Below are positions 34,554 through 48,300 of a DNA stretch of 64,000 bases, one piece after another. The stretch is from Amphiura filiformis. Lineage: Eukaryota > Echinodermata > Ophiuroidea > Amphilepidida > Amphiuridae. The first letter of the stretch is position 1, and each line of letters opens with the position of its first letter. The stretch covers positions 2,613,935-2,677,934 of the forward strand of contig NC_092629.1 of NCBI RefSeq assembly GCF_039555335.1, in the 5' to 3' direction. The translations under genes and the position numbers were made by a program. Under the pieces are notes generated by a model. It was not told the origin of the DNA, did not search any database, and saw only the letters and a program-made list of their open reading frames with translations.

Positions 34554-35191
34554 TAAGTCGATGTATTTCCGGAGAATTCATGCAAAAACAGCGGCTTTGG
34601 TGGCTACCACTTCGGATTTCTGGATTGCATTAATTCATCAGTCTCCTCAACAGCTAGTTTGGTTTCGCGTCATTCACACTGTGTGAAAAGAGCAAACCAC
34701 ACTAACTGCTGAGGAGACTCCAGCTCCAAGATGATATTATAAAGCCTACAATTTCCAATATCGGCAAAGTTGGCTGTATGGCGCAATTGCTAGGTGCGCT
34801 ATTATTTTATGCAACCGGTACCCGGTCAAATACCCGGTGGTGGTAGGTCTCTTTTTTACTCTCTATTTATAACCCAAACTTTTTTTACATTCATTTGAAA
34901 TGTACATATTCCAAGGGGAAATATATTTTGTTTCCTTTTTTTCTGAATCGGTACTGCATGGATACAAAAACGAGTTAAAAACGAAGCTTGGAAAAACAAC
35001 TTTTCCGTTCAATGTACGCGCATTTGCAGCATTTAGTGTCATCAGGGCATTTCTGTTTTGCTTTCGATATTGGCTATTGCCATAATTTATACACAAAAAT
35101 CTATCATGAACGATATAAAGACGAACATGGACAATATACTAAAGAGCATGTCACCGCTTCAAAACTGGTTGTGGGGAGTGGTATATGAAAC
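34554..35191. other. No gene recognised
   Basis: A small hairpin with CAGTCTCCTC...GAGGAGACT arms lies at about 34638-34722. Otherwise only short chance frames are present. Confidence 0.4.
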
Positions 35192-35816
35192 CCCAGCAAA
35201 CACAAAACGTTTTCGACATCATTCGCAAAAGGTTATAAAAGGTTGTCAGAAAACGTTTGTCGGGTTATATAAAGGGTATATTAAGAGTATAAAACGTTTT
35301 CATTTTTGATAATCTACTGCTCAGCAAACAAAAATGTTTTACAGAAAACGCTTAAATGTCGGGTTATATAAAGGGTATAAAAACGTTTGAATAACATTCC
35401 AAAAACATTCTTGAAAACTTGATACAAAACATTCTAAACAGAATGTTATTTTAGTTGAAAAAATATTTTGCGAAAAATGTTTGCCCAAAATATTTTCAAT
35501 AACGTTTTAAAAACGTTTTCATGACCTTTATATAACCCGACATGTTTGCTGGGTTCAAATATTTTAACATAATGTTATTTAAGTATTGACACAATATTTG
35601 GCAAAAATGTTTGCAAAAATAGTTTACAATAACATTTTGAAAACATTTAAAAATAATATAATTGTTGTAGTGTGTTTTCATACAAAACGTTTTAAAACGT
35701 TATCATGACCTTTGTATAACCCGACATTTTAATGTTATAAAAACGTTTTTACCTGAACCAAAAGCCAAAATAAAACTTATTTAAAATGTGCTTAAAACGT
35801 TTTTGTGTTTGCTGGG
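35192..35816. mobile_element. MITE with CCCAGCAAACAC ends, copy 1
   Basis: Ends CCCAGCAAACACAAAACG and CGTTTTTGTGTTTGCTGGG are inverted, and the flanks share AAC. Subterminal AACGTTTT and GTCGGGTTATATAAAGG motifs recur in both orientations. A second full copy is at 47648-48054, with a fragment at 63600-63680. Confidence 0.85.
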
Positions 35817-36514
35817 AACCTAATGTCACAACAGTGTTCGTTGAGATAAATCATAAGTCACAAAACACTATCGTTGGTATCATTTACAAGCCAGAATTTG
35901 TGATTTTTGACGATTTTAGGAACCAACTTTCTAAAACTTTGGACATTATCGCCAGAGAAAAGAAAATTTTTTATCTTTTAGGAGATTTCAACATCGATCT
36001 CTTAAAATACGATCAATGCTCAAAATCCAAGCAATTTGTCAACTTGATCTTTTCGCATGATTTTTTCCCATGTATTGATCGTCCAACCCGTGTGGTTCGC
36101 AATCGGCATGGCGTCAATTCTTACTCATTAATCGACAATATATTTACCAACGATGTCTCAAGTAAACATAAGTCTGGCATCACTATTTCAGATCTCACTG
36201 ATCACTTCCCAATCTTCACTATTTCAAAGGGCGCCAGGTTCAATTCGCCACCCAAACCAACTGTTAAACGAGTCAGGCAACTCAAGCCTAATAACATCAA
36301 AGGCCTCAATAACGCCCTTTCTCTAACTAACTGGCATCTTGTGTATGATACTGATGACCCTGAGGTAGCTTACAATATGTTTAATGATAAATTACTTACT
36401 TTACTTGATATTCATTGTCCTATGAAAAACACTAAATCTAACAACCGTAATAATCCAAAAAAGCCATGGGTCACAAAAGGCCTGATACAATCTATTAAAA
36501 CTAAAGATAAATGA
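35817..36514 (+). pseudogene. Endonuclease C-terminal part of the CR1/Jockey-like element
   Basis: The motifs LLGDFNIDLL, SLIDNIFTN and LTDHFPIF are the later catalytic blocks of apurinic/apyrimidinic-type endonucleases. The N-terminal third of the domain is absent. The frame ends at a stop after KTKDK, and similarity continues beyond it. Confidence 0.85.
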
Positions 36515-36649
36515 TACAAAAAATTTATATCTAAACCCACTGATGATAATAAAACTAAATATACTAAATATAGGAACCACCTTAATAGTCTCCTCCGAAT
36601 TGCCAAGAGATCCTTTTTCACCAAAGAAATTGAGCTCCATAATAATAAC

Positions 36650-38436
36650 ATGAAAAAGATGTGGTCTACTTTGAACAGTCTACTTGGAAGAAACAAACAT
36701 TCTAAACTCCCTGATTTTTTCACTGATAGCTCTGGTACCAAAATCACTAATCCACATGAAATTGCCACCAAATTCAATGAGTTCTTCACCAACATTGGAA
36801 CTAACCTTGCTGATAAAATTCCATCTCCTGACAGGGATTTTCAGGCTCGATCCACACCTTCCATAATGAACAGCATTTTTCTATCTCCAACAACACCAGA
36901 TGAACTAACTAAATTATGTGCAAAATTAAACGCTAGTCATAGTTCGGGTGTGGACGGCATCAGCACTATTCCATTCAAATCAATTATTAATAATATCAGC
37001 AAGGTCCTCTGTCATATCTTTAACTGTTCAATCAAAAACGGCATTGTTCCTGACAAACTAAAAATTGCCAAAGTAACTCCAATTTTCAAGTAAGGGGACT
37101 CCCATGACTTTTCAAATTACAGACCCATCCAATTCTTCCAGCTATTTCTAAACTACTTGAAAAGGTTACCTATAACCGAATTTATGACTTCATTTCCTTT
37201 CACAATATCCTTAGTCCCAAACAATTTGGTTTCAGACAAAAACGTCCCACCTACATGGCTATCAATGAACTCTACACCAAAATTACCAATTATCTAGATA
37301 ATAGGCTCCATACAGTTGGTATTTTCCTAGACCTTAGCAAAGCCTTCGATACACTTAACCATGAAATTCTCTAAAATAAACTTGACACTTATGATATTAG
37401 AGGCACCGCTAATAATTGGATACGCAGCTATCTTAATAACAGAAAACAATATGTAGTTTTCAATCAGATTTCCTCTGATATGACTTCTGTCACATGTGGT
37501 GTACCACAGGGATCGATATTGGGCCCACTTTTGTTTTTAATTTATATTAATGACCTTCCTCTTTGTTCCAACAATGCGGACTTCGTCATATTTGCCGATG
37601 ACACCAATATTCTTTTTTCACATAAAGATCAAAACTCCCTTGAAACTCTAGTTAACCATGAACTAGTAACCATTTCGAACTGGTTTAAACTAAATAAACT
37701 TTCCTTAAATATCAAAAAAACTAATTTCATGATTTTCACAAATAAATACAGTAATATTCATAACAAAGATATTAAAATTCTCATAGATAATCATATTTTA
37801 GAGAAAGTTCACACAACTAAATTTCTAGGCATTTTAATTGATGACGATGTTTCATGGAAATCTCACACTTCCAATGTATCCAAAATGGTCTCTAAATATA
37901 ATGGTATTATCCGTAAGGTTCGCCCCTATCTACCTCAGGAATCATTACATACACTTTATAACAACTTTGCTCTCCCCTACTTATCCTACTGCAACATTAT
38001 CTGGGCTGACAAAAATAATTCCCATATAAATTCATTATTCCTTATACAAAAAAGAATTATTCGGACTTGCACCAACTCTCTTTGGCTTGCCCATACAGAC
38101 CCGCTTTTTAAACAACTCAATACTCTCAAGGTGCATGATATTTATTTCCATCAACTCGGAACATTCATGTTCCAATACCACCACAATCTCCTCCCAAAAG
38201 ATTTGTCCATTAATGAGTTTTTTAGAACTAACAAAAGTATTCACCATCACCATACTAGACAAGCCAATGATTTCCACGTTAAAATGTCCAACACCAAATT
38301 GGCTGATAATATAATTAGTATTCAAGGAGCCCTTTATTGGAACTCACTTCCCCAGTCTATCAAATCTTGTAGTTCAGTACCATCTTTCAAATCCAACTCT
38401 AAAAAAATCCTCATCAGCACATATGTACAACACTGA
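36650..38436 (+). pseudogene. Reverse transcriptase and C-terminal region of the same element
   Basis: Bases 36650-37093 carry the RT N-terminus (GVDGISTIPF, IAKVTPIFK). A frameshift follows near 37130. An open stretch then runs past 37320 (KQFGFR, FLDLSKAFDTLNH) and is broken by a TAA at about 37372. The last open frame, 37480-38436 (318 codons), includes GVPQGSILGPLLF and the catalytic FADDTN. A C-terminal region with RIIRTCTNS follows and resembles the fragment at 49966-50316. Confidence 0.88.
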
Positions 38437-39291
38437 TTAGCCTACACCTGCAGTTGTTGTTTTTGGTTGTTGTTTTTTTCTCTTCTCATTTGTCAGGATC
38501 TACTTTCATAAAATTAATTCAGTATATATTTTCCACATCAAATCGGACTCGTTTGTCTGTCTGTTTGTATTGTTCCAGTCTTTAGTTATTAGTATTATTA
38601 TTATTTTGTTATATTAAAAATATGCTATTTGATAAATTTTGTCAGCTCGCTTGGCCTTGTATGCAGACTATCACTTTTGCATTTAATTGTTTTTTGCTCT
38701 GCAGAACTATACACAATTTACCATGTTAATTTATCATTGCATTAAATATCTTGGTGTAGATTTAATTTACAAAATATTACATTAAATAGTTACCTGCTAT
38801 GTAAGTTATAACTTAGCTCATTATTTAGACTCGTTGCAAGTGCACGTGCAATCATGTGCTTATGCTTTCACCCGGGCTAAATACATTTTTGTTATTATTG
38901 TACCGTAATACTTATGCCATGCCTGAACTGTTTTATATTATATTGGGATTTTATAACCCCTTTACACCTACTGTGTAGGTTTGGTTGTTATTTTCACCAT
39001 CATTACTCATTGATTTATAATTGAAAGCTTAGCTCTTGTGATAATAAGTTTAATATACCTAACCCACAAGGCATATATCTTGCTATTGTATTTATTATTA
39101 TTCTAAAATTGTGTTTATCATAATTATTTAATACTAACTTTTGTAAAGGGTGTCACAACAACACGCTCTGCGTTCAGTGGCGTCCTCATCATTTTCACCA
39201 TATTATACGATGTTTGTAAAAGCTTTTTTATATTGTAATTATTTAATGGATGGAATTTGATGAAATAAAACTGAACTGAACTGAACTGAAC

Positions 39292-42200
39292 TCCAAACGT
39301 GTAGGGTATACCTAGCTTTGTTGTCAGTGCACGCACGGCACATGACGAACAGGAATTACGACACGTATTGTTGCTTGCCTGCCCAGAATGCAATTCACGC
39401 ATACCAAGGTATTGGATTGCAAATTTTGCTATTTATTCACATTTACGCTGACAATGCTCTCGTTTTTTCACAAATCTGCATAAAGGGGACGATATGTGAT
39501 TTTATATGTACGTTTAAAGACAATCAAGATCCAAAACCAATAGGGTTACCCCACCCCACCCTTTAAACGATATATACATATAATTTGAAGGTAAAATAAA
39601 ATAGTTCCATAACATTCTAAGATTATAAACATGGGTTGTTCAGGATTTTAGTGGAATCTTTGTATTTTGGCCGCCATCTTGGATTCAGGAAAAAAATCGA
39701 GGTGACCCATGGATTTTTTTTATCCTTTTGACACAAGCAACATATGTGCCAAGTATGGTTCTGGTAAGGAAAAGTGTTAGTTTTTTCCTAGGATGGACCT
39801 GTATAAGATGGATGAAAGGATACAGAGTTTCACAAAATATAATTATATATAACCCTGGGGGCAACCACAAAGGACCGCAATACCACCAACCCTTAGGGTT
39901 AGAGGTTAGGGTTAGGTTTAGCGCATTGGCTCCATTATGGTTGCATAAAATAAACACGCGCGCGGGACTTCCAAAAGGTGGACCTTCTTTTTCAAATGAA
40001 AAGTGTGCTTGTGCAGATTTTTTTGTAAGAAACCTCCCTAAAATTGCCCCTTTTTTGACCTTTTTATTGAAAACAAAAACCTTTTGTGGATGGGGTGCTG
40101 CCGTACCCCCGCATGACCCCTTTCCCTGCGTACCTTGATGAGGCTTTGCCTACTGACCCCCACCACGGGACTCTCCCCCCTATAGACATACATCCCAGGC
40201 CTCTCCACCTACAATGACAGACACCCCATTCTAAAAATATGATTTAACTTTCTGATCATTCATACATTGACGTTGTTTTTAGGTACATGTAGTCCGTTGA
40301 AATTGTGAAAACCAATGGGGTTAGGGGGGTTAGCAAACTCAATCTCCAAAAAGAAGATTTCAAGCCCCCTCCCCCTATAGGCAACCTCCTCCCAAAAGAA
40401 AACACGCCATCCCTAATAGTGTCAAATTGAAAATTGACCTGGTAAACACAAATTGTCACCTTAATTTAGGCCTTAAATATAGTGTAGAATTGATGTTTTA
40501 CACAATTATCACAGTAACATAAGGTCAAAATGATGACTAGCAGATTTTTTTTGTGTTTGACCCTTCACCAGATGAGCCACTGAACATGTAAATTACCTGG
40601 ACCCCCCCCCCTCCATATTTTTTGTACAAAGACCATGTACTTAGGTATTATATCAAATCGGAAATGCAATCCTAACAAGTTTTTGAATACTTCACCGGAA
40701 AAGAGCATTTCGTATTAAAGGTCACCCAGGCTACTTAATTTAATTAAACCCCTCCTCCCCGGGGACTGGAGAATGGGTGAATTTTGCCGCCCCTTCTTCA
40801 GCAGCTCGAAAAAAGGTTGGCCCAATTTATTTCCGAAAAAAAAAAAAAGTGAAGAGTAAAATAAAAAGGATAATAGGCGATATCAACCTAAAACAACCTT
40901 TTTACCATATTCGATTTGTTTTACAATTTTGAGACTTTGTCTGCCCTTTTTCTTTTCTTGTTCATTTTTGCCGCCCCTTCTTCTCCTGCCACCCTTCCTT
41001 TTTTGCCGCCCTCTACTTTTACCCCCCTCCCCCATATACGTGCATGGTACAGTAATTACCAATTTTGAGCAAAAAAGAAGAAGAACCTGGCGCAAATATT
41101 AACACAAAAGAGCATATTATTATATATGGGCCGACTCCACCCTGACATTTTTTTAATTGAGCTGCTATAACTTTTGAAGTATGTGCTAGCTATATTAAAG
41201 GGAGTCTCCAGCGATCATAACATTATGCCTTATATGTTGGAAAATAATTATCAAGCCCGAATCACATGATTTTATTTAAAAGAAACTCATATTGACCCTA
41301 AAAGCTAATAAAAACAGTCGGCTCTCAATACGCGATATTCAAAATTGTCTAAGTGCAATGACGTAATGGTTATTGGTGCGTCAGCCTTCATTGTATTACT
41401 GGGACGTCATTCCACTCGACAATTTTGGCATTAGCGTAAAATTTATGGTCTACAATAACTGGGCAAAGATGGGGCGATTGATGCAGGGAAATAAAGACAC
41501 TGAAATGAGGTATCGTTGTATATTTTTAATTTTCTCGGGAATTAAAGTATGGAGATTGCTGTCGTGTGAAACAGTAGTATAACACAAACTCCTAGCCCAT
41601 AAAACCTGCTTTGTCGAGCTGGAGAGGTTATAGCGTATATAGAGTGCGTTATTTCTATTATTATTTATTTGTTATTTTTGGCAAAACAAGGCTTTTCTCC
41701 TCTATAAATATTGCCAACAATAGGAAACGTGGAAATTTGTTTTTTGCCAGTTCTGTTGACTTCCAGATATTAAATAGGGATTCAGAAAATATATAAATAA
41801 ATAAAACAGTTATTTTACTAGTTTTACATTTACACAAAAAGTAGTGGTACAGAGAGAGCGGTCATCGTTTGAATGAGATTTTTTTTCGTTCAATGAAGAT
41901 TGCGATACTCCATAAAAGCTCACAAATATTGTTAAATTGCTATTTGTATAGCATTTTGTTATATTTTAAGCTTATTTTCATGACATTTTTCAATTTGTAC
42001 ACAGTTCCAGCATGTTATATCGGTCACCCCACATACGCAAGCGCATATTGTTGTTTGATTTGGATCAATTATCATCGTCCTGAGTACCAGCTCTTGACCA
42101 GTCATTATATTTTCCTTTGTTTTTTAATTGATAATTAATGCCATTTGTAATAACTACTTTTTCATTTTCAACATTTTTGCTGAATAATGTTGCTTCCCTT

Positions 42201-42330
42201 CAAGTCTTAAAGTTGTTGAAGTTCAAAGACGTCCTGTTTCCACCCAAAATTCAATGGCAAGTCACATATTTTACCAAAGGCAGTCCTGGACGAGACATAT
42301 TCACAATGTACTTTCTCCGTTTTCTGACGG
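39292..42330. other. A-B intergenic remainder, no gene recognised
   Basis: It contains a repeat block (39735-39810) shared with 33840-33935, C-rich and A-rich tracts (40590-40610, 40838-40850) and a G/A-rich low-complexity patch (40965-41035). No exon-like conservation with genes A-C was seen. Confidence 0.45.
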
Positions 42331-45300
42331 TTAATACGACCCATCTGCCCATACTCTAATGTAGTCCACCTGCATGGCAGCGCCCTCTCCTCTCCATGTG
42401 GGATACCATTTGTCTCTGGCTAACCAGAAATCTTTGGGTCCAGTGTGCGAGGTGTCAAGCCATGGCTTTGGATACGGTTGATTGGTCAGACTGTCATGCC
42501 AATAACCACCTGTGCCACCCACAGCGACATTCAGTACGATGTAGCACTATAATAAGGGGGTAGAAAGAAAGTTTGATGTTTATATTGACATGTTTTATAT
42601 ATACTTTAGTCATAATATATAGTTAATCAAAACAGCTGAAGTCATACTTTAGTCATACATATTTCCAGAAGCAACTCCAAGTTTCCTGTATGTCGCATTG
42701 CACTTTTCAGATTTGTCAGATTTTTTTTTTTTTTTTTTTTTAGATTTGTCAATTTTTTAGACTTTGGAATGATTTATGAAATCTTCATACATATAAATAA
42801 GTTTATTAGAGAACAAGGTACTCTAGGGGGGTTATCCCTCAGAAAAAAACATTTGAAAAAAAAAAGGGCCTCATCGTTTCCTCGAGCACTATTGGAGAAG
42901 ACCGAAAAAAACTGACAATACTAAATTTACATTTGAAAAAAAAAAACACCTCCCTCCCTCATCAATTCATGAAAATCCTCTGGACGAGAACCAAAACATT
43001 AATTTTATACGGCCTTAAGTAAAAGTATGCAAAAATAAGCAAGTGTTGCTTCCAATGTTTCTGCCAAATGCGAATGTCGTTCTTACTCCCAATTCCAGAA
43101 AAATACAGCACTCATTTTTTTTTGATTGAAGAAATAATTTTATCATGTTTTGTCAAATGACATACCGTAAAACCCCGTCTACAAGCATATAGTGTGCTTC
43201 TGATGAAAGCTGCATTAATCCAGTCGACATTATGGAGTTTGAGCAAATAAATTACGGATCCAAGCATATACAAACAAGTATTATTTTAAGACCGATCTAT
43301 TGTATTGGTATATTAACGCTTGCTTCGAATTAATTAAGCTTTTATAAAAAACACTATATGCTTGTAGACGGGGTTTTACGGTATAGCTAGATCCTAATCA
43401 TTTAGTTATTTCTAACTGGCAAGTCAAATTACAGGTACTACATATTGATTTTTGTAAAAACACATTTTTTGTTATATTTTTTCTATCAGCTGAAGCACAA
43501 TTAAGTAAAAATGTGAAGAAAAAAAATCCTCACTTTTTCTATTGTTATTATTTTGTGAGGACATATCTACCGATTTACAAAGTAAACATAAAATATCAGA
43601 TTATGAGAAAACTCATAGATAATAGCCAACATTGTTATGATTTTGTATACACTTTAAATTTGGTGACTGCAATGTTGGAAAACATGCAAAATTGTATAGT
43701 TATTTCCCTCAAACTGTAAAAATATTACAATTTAACTTTTTGTCAGTTAAAGGATTAGTATTAAGCTATGTTTTATTTGGCAAAACCGTATAATATCATT
43801 TTAATCCAAAACAATAATACTACTGTATTTTGGGGGAATCGGGAGTAGGAACTACATGAGTGCAAACGGTTTATGGTGTGAAATATACAAAACCTCAAAA
43901 TTTTGAAGTAAAATGAAACCTAAGGTATATATATAATTTTGACCCTTACATCCTGATCGAAGGGCGCCATTTTGTTGGGCGAGGTTGCCCATGGATTTTC
44001 TGTGTTAGGGATATCCTCTGCAAAATTCCCAAAGTCATAGAAACCTTTTGAGCCTGGATCGACTTTCAGAATCTCTTCATCATCAACGAAGAATCTAAGC
44101 ATGGAAAAAATTTGAAAATGTTTCCATAATCGGAGCCAGGGTTAACAAACTTACTAATTTTCGTGAGACGTTTTTGTCAAACTCACAAACGATTTGTTTA
44201 CATGATGTTGTGATGGTTGTAATTTTTGAACTTGGCGGTAATTCGGTCAACAGTGCCTAGAAAAGGTGCGCTTTGCCTTGTAAAAGTACCGTAATTTGTC
44301 GCCATTTTCTGCGATTCCTTTTTTTCAATGAAGACACCAGATAACTCAATATTCCTTTTACTAATCCAATCAAGATTCATGGTGAGATTGTATAATAGTG
44401 ACGTCAGACGCAAATTAGTCTTTTTGATACAGTCCTTGTTTAAAATAGCATGAATAGTGCACTAAGACAACGCGATCAATTTGATTGATCAATATCAAAG
44501 GCCCTAGATTCAAGAGTGGATACAAAATCTACCATTGTGCACTGTGCACAATGGTGATTTTATTGTCCAACCGTCAATAAAATCAAACTAGATTAGATCT
44601 CTTCAATATTTTGTATCCAGTCCTGCATCTATGATCCCCAATATTGATCAATCAAATTGATCGTGTATGAGATGCATTACACTTCACCATTTAAGCTAAC
44701 TCGGCTGCTTAAGTCATGCATAATGTCTTAAAAACTATACTTAGTGGCTAACTTAGGACTGATATTCAAAACGTATATCGATTGTTTTCTTGTTTACAAG
44801 TTTACTATCATTATATTGAAATTTTATTGTTCAAAGTCTTACTTAATTTGTTGAGGAGTCCACTCCACGGCATATTTGTGGAAGCCTTTTCCGAAGTTTT
44901 CCCCATCCTCCAAATTTCTAGAAATAAAACAAAATAATTCATTTCAGTCGTCAGGTCATACAACATGCATGATAAAGACGCATACTATTGTTGGAAGTTC
45001 TCATCTTCATTCACCTCAATTATTCTATAAAAAGTCACAATATTTATAATCATTTCCTTTAATTCTACTTTGACAGGCCTACATACACAATTACATTTTT
45101 TTGGACGCTGAACTATTTTTTCATTGACAGAGGCCTAATGTTCCTCTTTCCCGGGGACACTTCAATATGAAATGAATATAGGTGTAGGGCTGGCACTTTC
45201 ACAGTTAGGGGGCATTCGGTGAGAGCAAAATGTAAAAAATATGGGGTCATTTGGTGAGAGCATGATTTTTGGCATTCGGTGAGAGCAAAATGTACAAAAT

Positions 45301-48300
45301 GTAGGGTCATTGGTTAAAAACATGACCTTTTTGAAATGGAACCTTTGGGTGAGAGCCAAAACAGCGCCATAAGAACTTCGAACATTGAATTTCTAGTTCT
45401 AAATGGCTTCAAATTTCTCTGGTTTTTTTTCTTTCAATATAAGTAACAAGTGAAAAATGACAGCGGGTGATAGATCAAATGGAAAAATAAGGGGTCTTCT
45501 GGTGACAGAGCATATGTTCGTAAACAAATATGAGGTCTTTGGGTGACAGTGACGCTAAAAAATGGGATTTTAACAGCTCTAAATATGTTCTATTCATCTC
45601 GATCCGATCGTTAACCTTTGGAACATTTCACATGCATTGCATGCTGTTTGTCTCAATACCTTCTCCTTTGTATTTATATTTAATGGTAATTTAAATCGTG
45701 AAACCATAGAACGATCTGTTGGTCAGAATAGATATTGAATAAAATTGAATCTCATCACATCAATTCAAAGCTACGTCATTTTTTGAAATACTGGTCACCC
45801 GCGACTTTATGGTATGTACTACACAAGGACCTAGGTGAGGTCCTTGAGGTATACCATCCCAAGATAAAGAATAACTTACTTGGTAGCGTGTGTCAATTCA
45901 TATTTGTTGTTAGGAAAAAATGGCCCCCAATGCATAGTAGAAGCTATTTGTTCAACTCCTACTGAGGTACCGCTGGTGTCAGTGTACTGTAGATTACCTG
46001 AAGAAAAGATAGGTTGAGCCCAAAATAATGGATTAAAACTAAGTCTTATGAATGAAGGAAGGGTTTACCACTCCTTAAGAGTCTTCATCCGGCACTGAAC
46101 GCACGTGTTTACGCCAAAAGGATTTAAGCTAATCGTAGATCCCTCTTAGCGCTCATTTTAGTGAGACAGTTTTTAAACCATCACCTTACCCGGGGATAGG
46201 ATCGCCCATCAAAATAACTATAAATATCAACAGTAAAATCATTTTCATTTCGCTCTTGTCCAATAGCTACTAAAATAACATTATAATGACGTTATGATAG
46301 AAAATTACTGGGTTTGAGAAAAAACAGTAGGACAAGGATTTAAGTTTAATTGTTATGAATAACTTACCACGAGACTCAACGATATCGATTTCACCTGACG
46401 CGGGCCATTCTCCGTAACTGTTACGGCGAGGTAAAAGCCAAATAGCTGCAATGGAAGATAAAAACATAATTTATTGAAAATTATCATCAAAAGACGCCTA
46501 AGATTACACCTAATTTTGAACTGCCAATACATTTTTGACGTTCAAGAATATCGCTATACATTTAAATTTACCAATCACTCGTTAAAGATTTTATATAGAC
46601 AACAAAGATTTTCTTCGATGTCCAAAATTGACATTTACCATGAATTCTTAAACACTTGAGAATGTTCCTGCAATCTAATTGCTTCTTACCCGTGTGATAT
46701 GACACGATATCACACGGGTCAGCGCATGTGCATCGACGCGATACGCGTACTCGCAATTTGAACCAATCGGAGGCGCATAGCAACAACGGGACTGATCGAT
46801 TTTAAGCCCTAGGTATAATTCCTTGCAAAATGTAGGATTTACTTTGATTAAAATTTGTAATACTTATCATATTTTTACTTGAATTGAAGTGTTTAAGAAT
46901 GAGAATAAAGGTATTGTTTTTAGCCGCTGTCGTGCATCTATCGTTCATATAACACGGGCGACACATTATTTTTGGCGTAAAACAACTCGGCTTCGCCTCG
47001 TTGTTTTACTTAAAATAATGATGTCGCCCGTGTTATATGAGACGATAGATGCACTCCAGCGGCTAAAAACAATACCTTTATTCTCTAATTAGTGATGCAC
47101 GGTATCGCCCATGTACGTGAGAGCACGATGGCATCTTGACGACTGTTAGACTCTTCCCTACTTAAAATTAATACACAGCTACCAAAAATTCCTCCCCCCC
47201 TCAAACCCTTTTGGCTGGCCAAACATTTCTTGCCCCCAAACCCCCCCAATTTTACCCTCCCACCGGGGATCACATTTATTGCGTAGCCCCTTATCGAATT
47301 GGGTAACTCTGCTATATTGTTATTTGCAAAGCAACTTAATTAACTTTATCCATGACTTCGTAGCTATAGGACCAGCCGAGGAAGGGGAAAGTTGCGGAAT
47401 ACCGGGACAAAATGCACCAAAGGTTGTAATGATCATCTTCCTTTGCCCCGGGTTTAGGTCACGATTGATCTAATGTTGACCAATTTTACCGTTAAAAATG
47501 CGCTTTTTAGTAGCGGGTCAGAGGAACGATATGCCAATCCCCCCTCCCCTTGTGTCAGTGTCCTCGGTATATATACCCCTATAGCTTATCCGGGGTGGTA
47601 CTCAGTACAAATGAACATACGGGACGTGTCGCAAACATGGGTAGCATCCCAGCAAACACAAAACGTTTTCGACTTCATTCGCAAAAGGTTATAAAAAGGT
47701 TGTCAGAAAACGTTTTAATGTCGGGTTATATAAAGGGTATATTAAGGTTATCAATAGTTTTCATAACATCAAAAAACATTTTTTGATAATCTATGCAAAT
47801 ATTTTAACATAATGTTATTTTTAAAAGTGTTGACAAAATATTTGGCAAAAAATGTTTGTAAGAATAATTTACAATAACATTTTGAAAACATTTTAAAATA
47901 TTGTTGTAGTGTGTTTTCATACAAAACGTTTTAAAACGTTTTCATGACCTTTATATAACCCGACATTTTAATGTTAGTAAAACGTTTTTACCTAAACCAA
48001 AAACCAAATATAACTTATTTAACACGTTTTTAAAACGTTTTTGTGTTTGCTGGGATTTTTGGCGATGAACACTCTTTCCAGGTCAATTTCAGTATTGATA
48101 TGGGTCCTTTTTTAAACTGTTCTCAATTTTTTTTGGAAAATAGCTCAATTTTGCCCCACTGTAGCCCAGGTTTTTTTAATTTTCAAAACTAAGACAATTT
48201 GTGATTTTGATTTAAACTTTTGATCCAAACACAAGGAATTAATTCCTTCCACGGAATTTTCATATAATGCTCCATCTTTCATCAGCGAGTGAGTAACTGT

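Larger units (their letters stand above)
35817..39291 (+). mobile_element. Decayed non-LTR retrotransposon (CR1/Jockey-like), 5'-truncated
   Basis: In order, the plus strand encodes the C-terminal part of an apurinic-type endonuclease, a linker, reverse transcriptase with FADDTN, and a C-terminal region. About 850 bases of 3' untranslated sequence follow, ending in short tandem CTGAA repeats (39268-39290), as is typical for these elements. In-frame stops near 36512, 37092 and 37372 and a frameshift near 37130 make it inactive. Its 5' end coincides with the end of the adjacent MITE. Confidence 0.85.
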
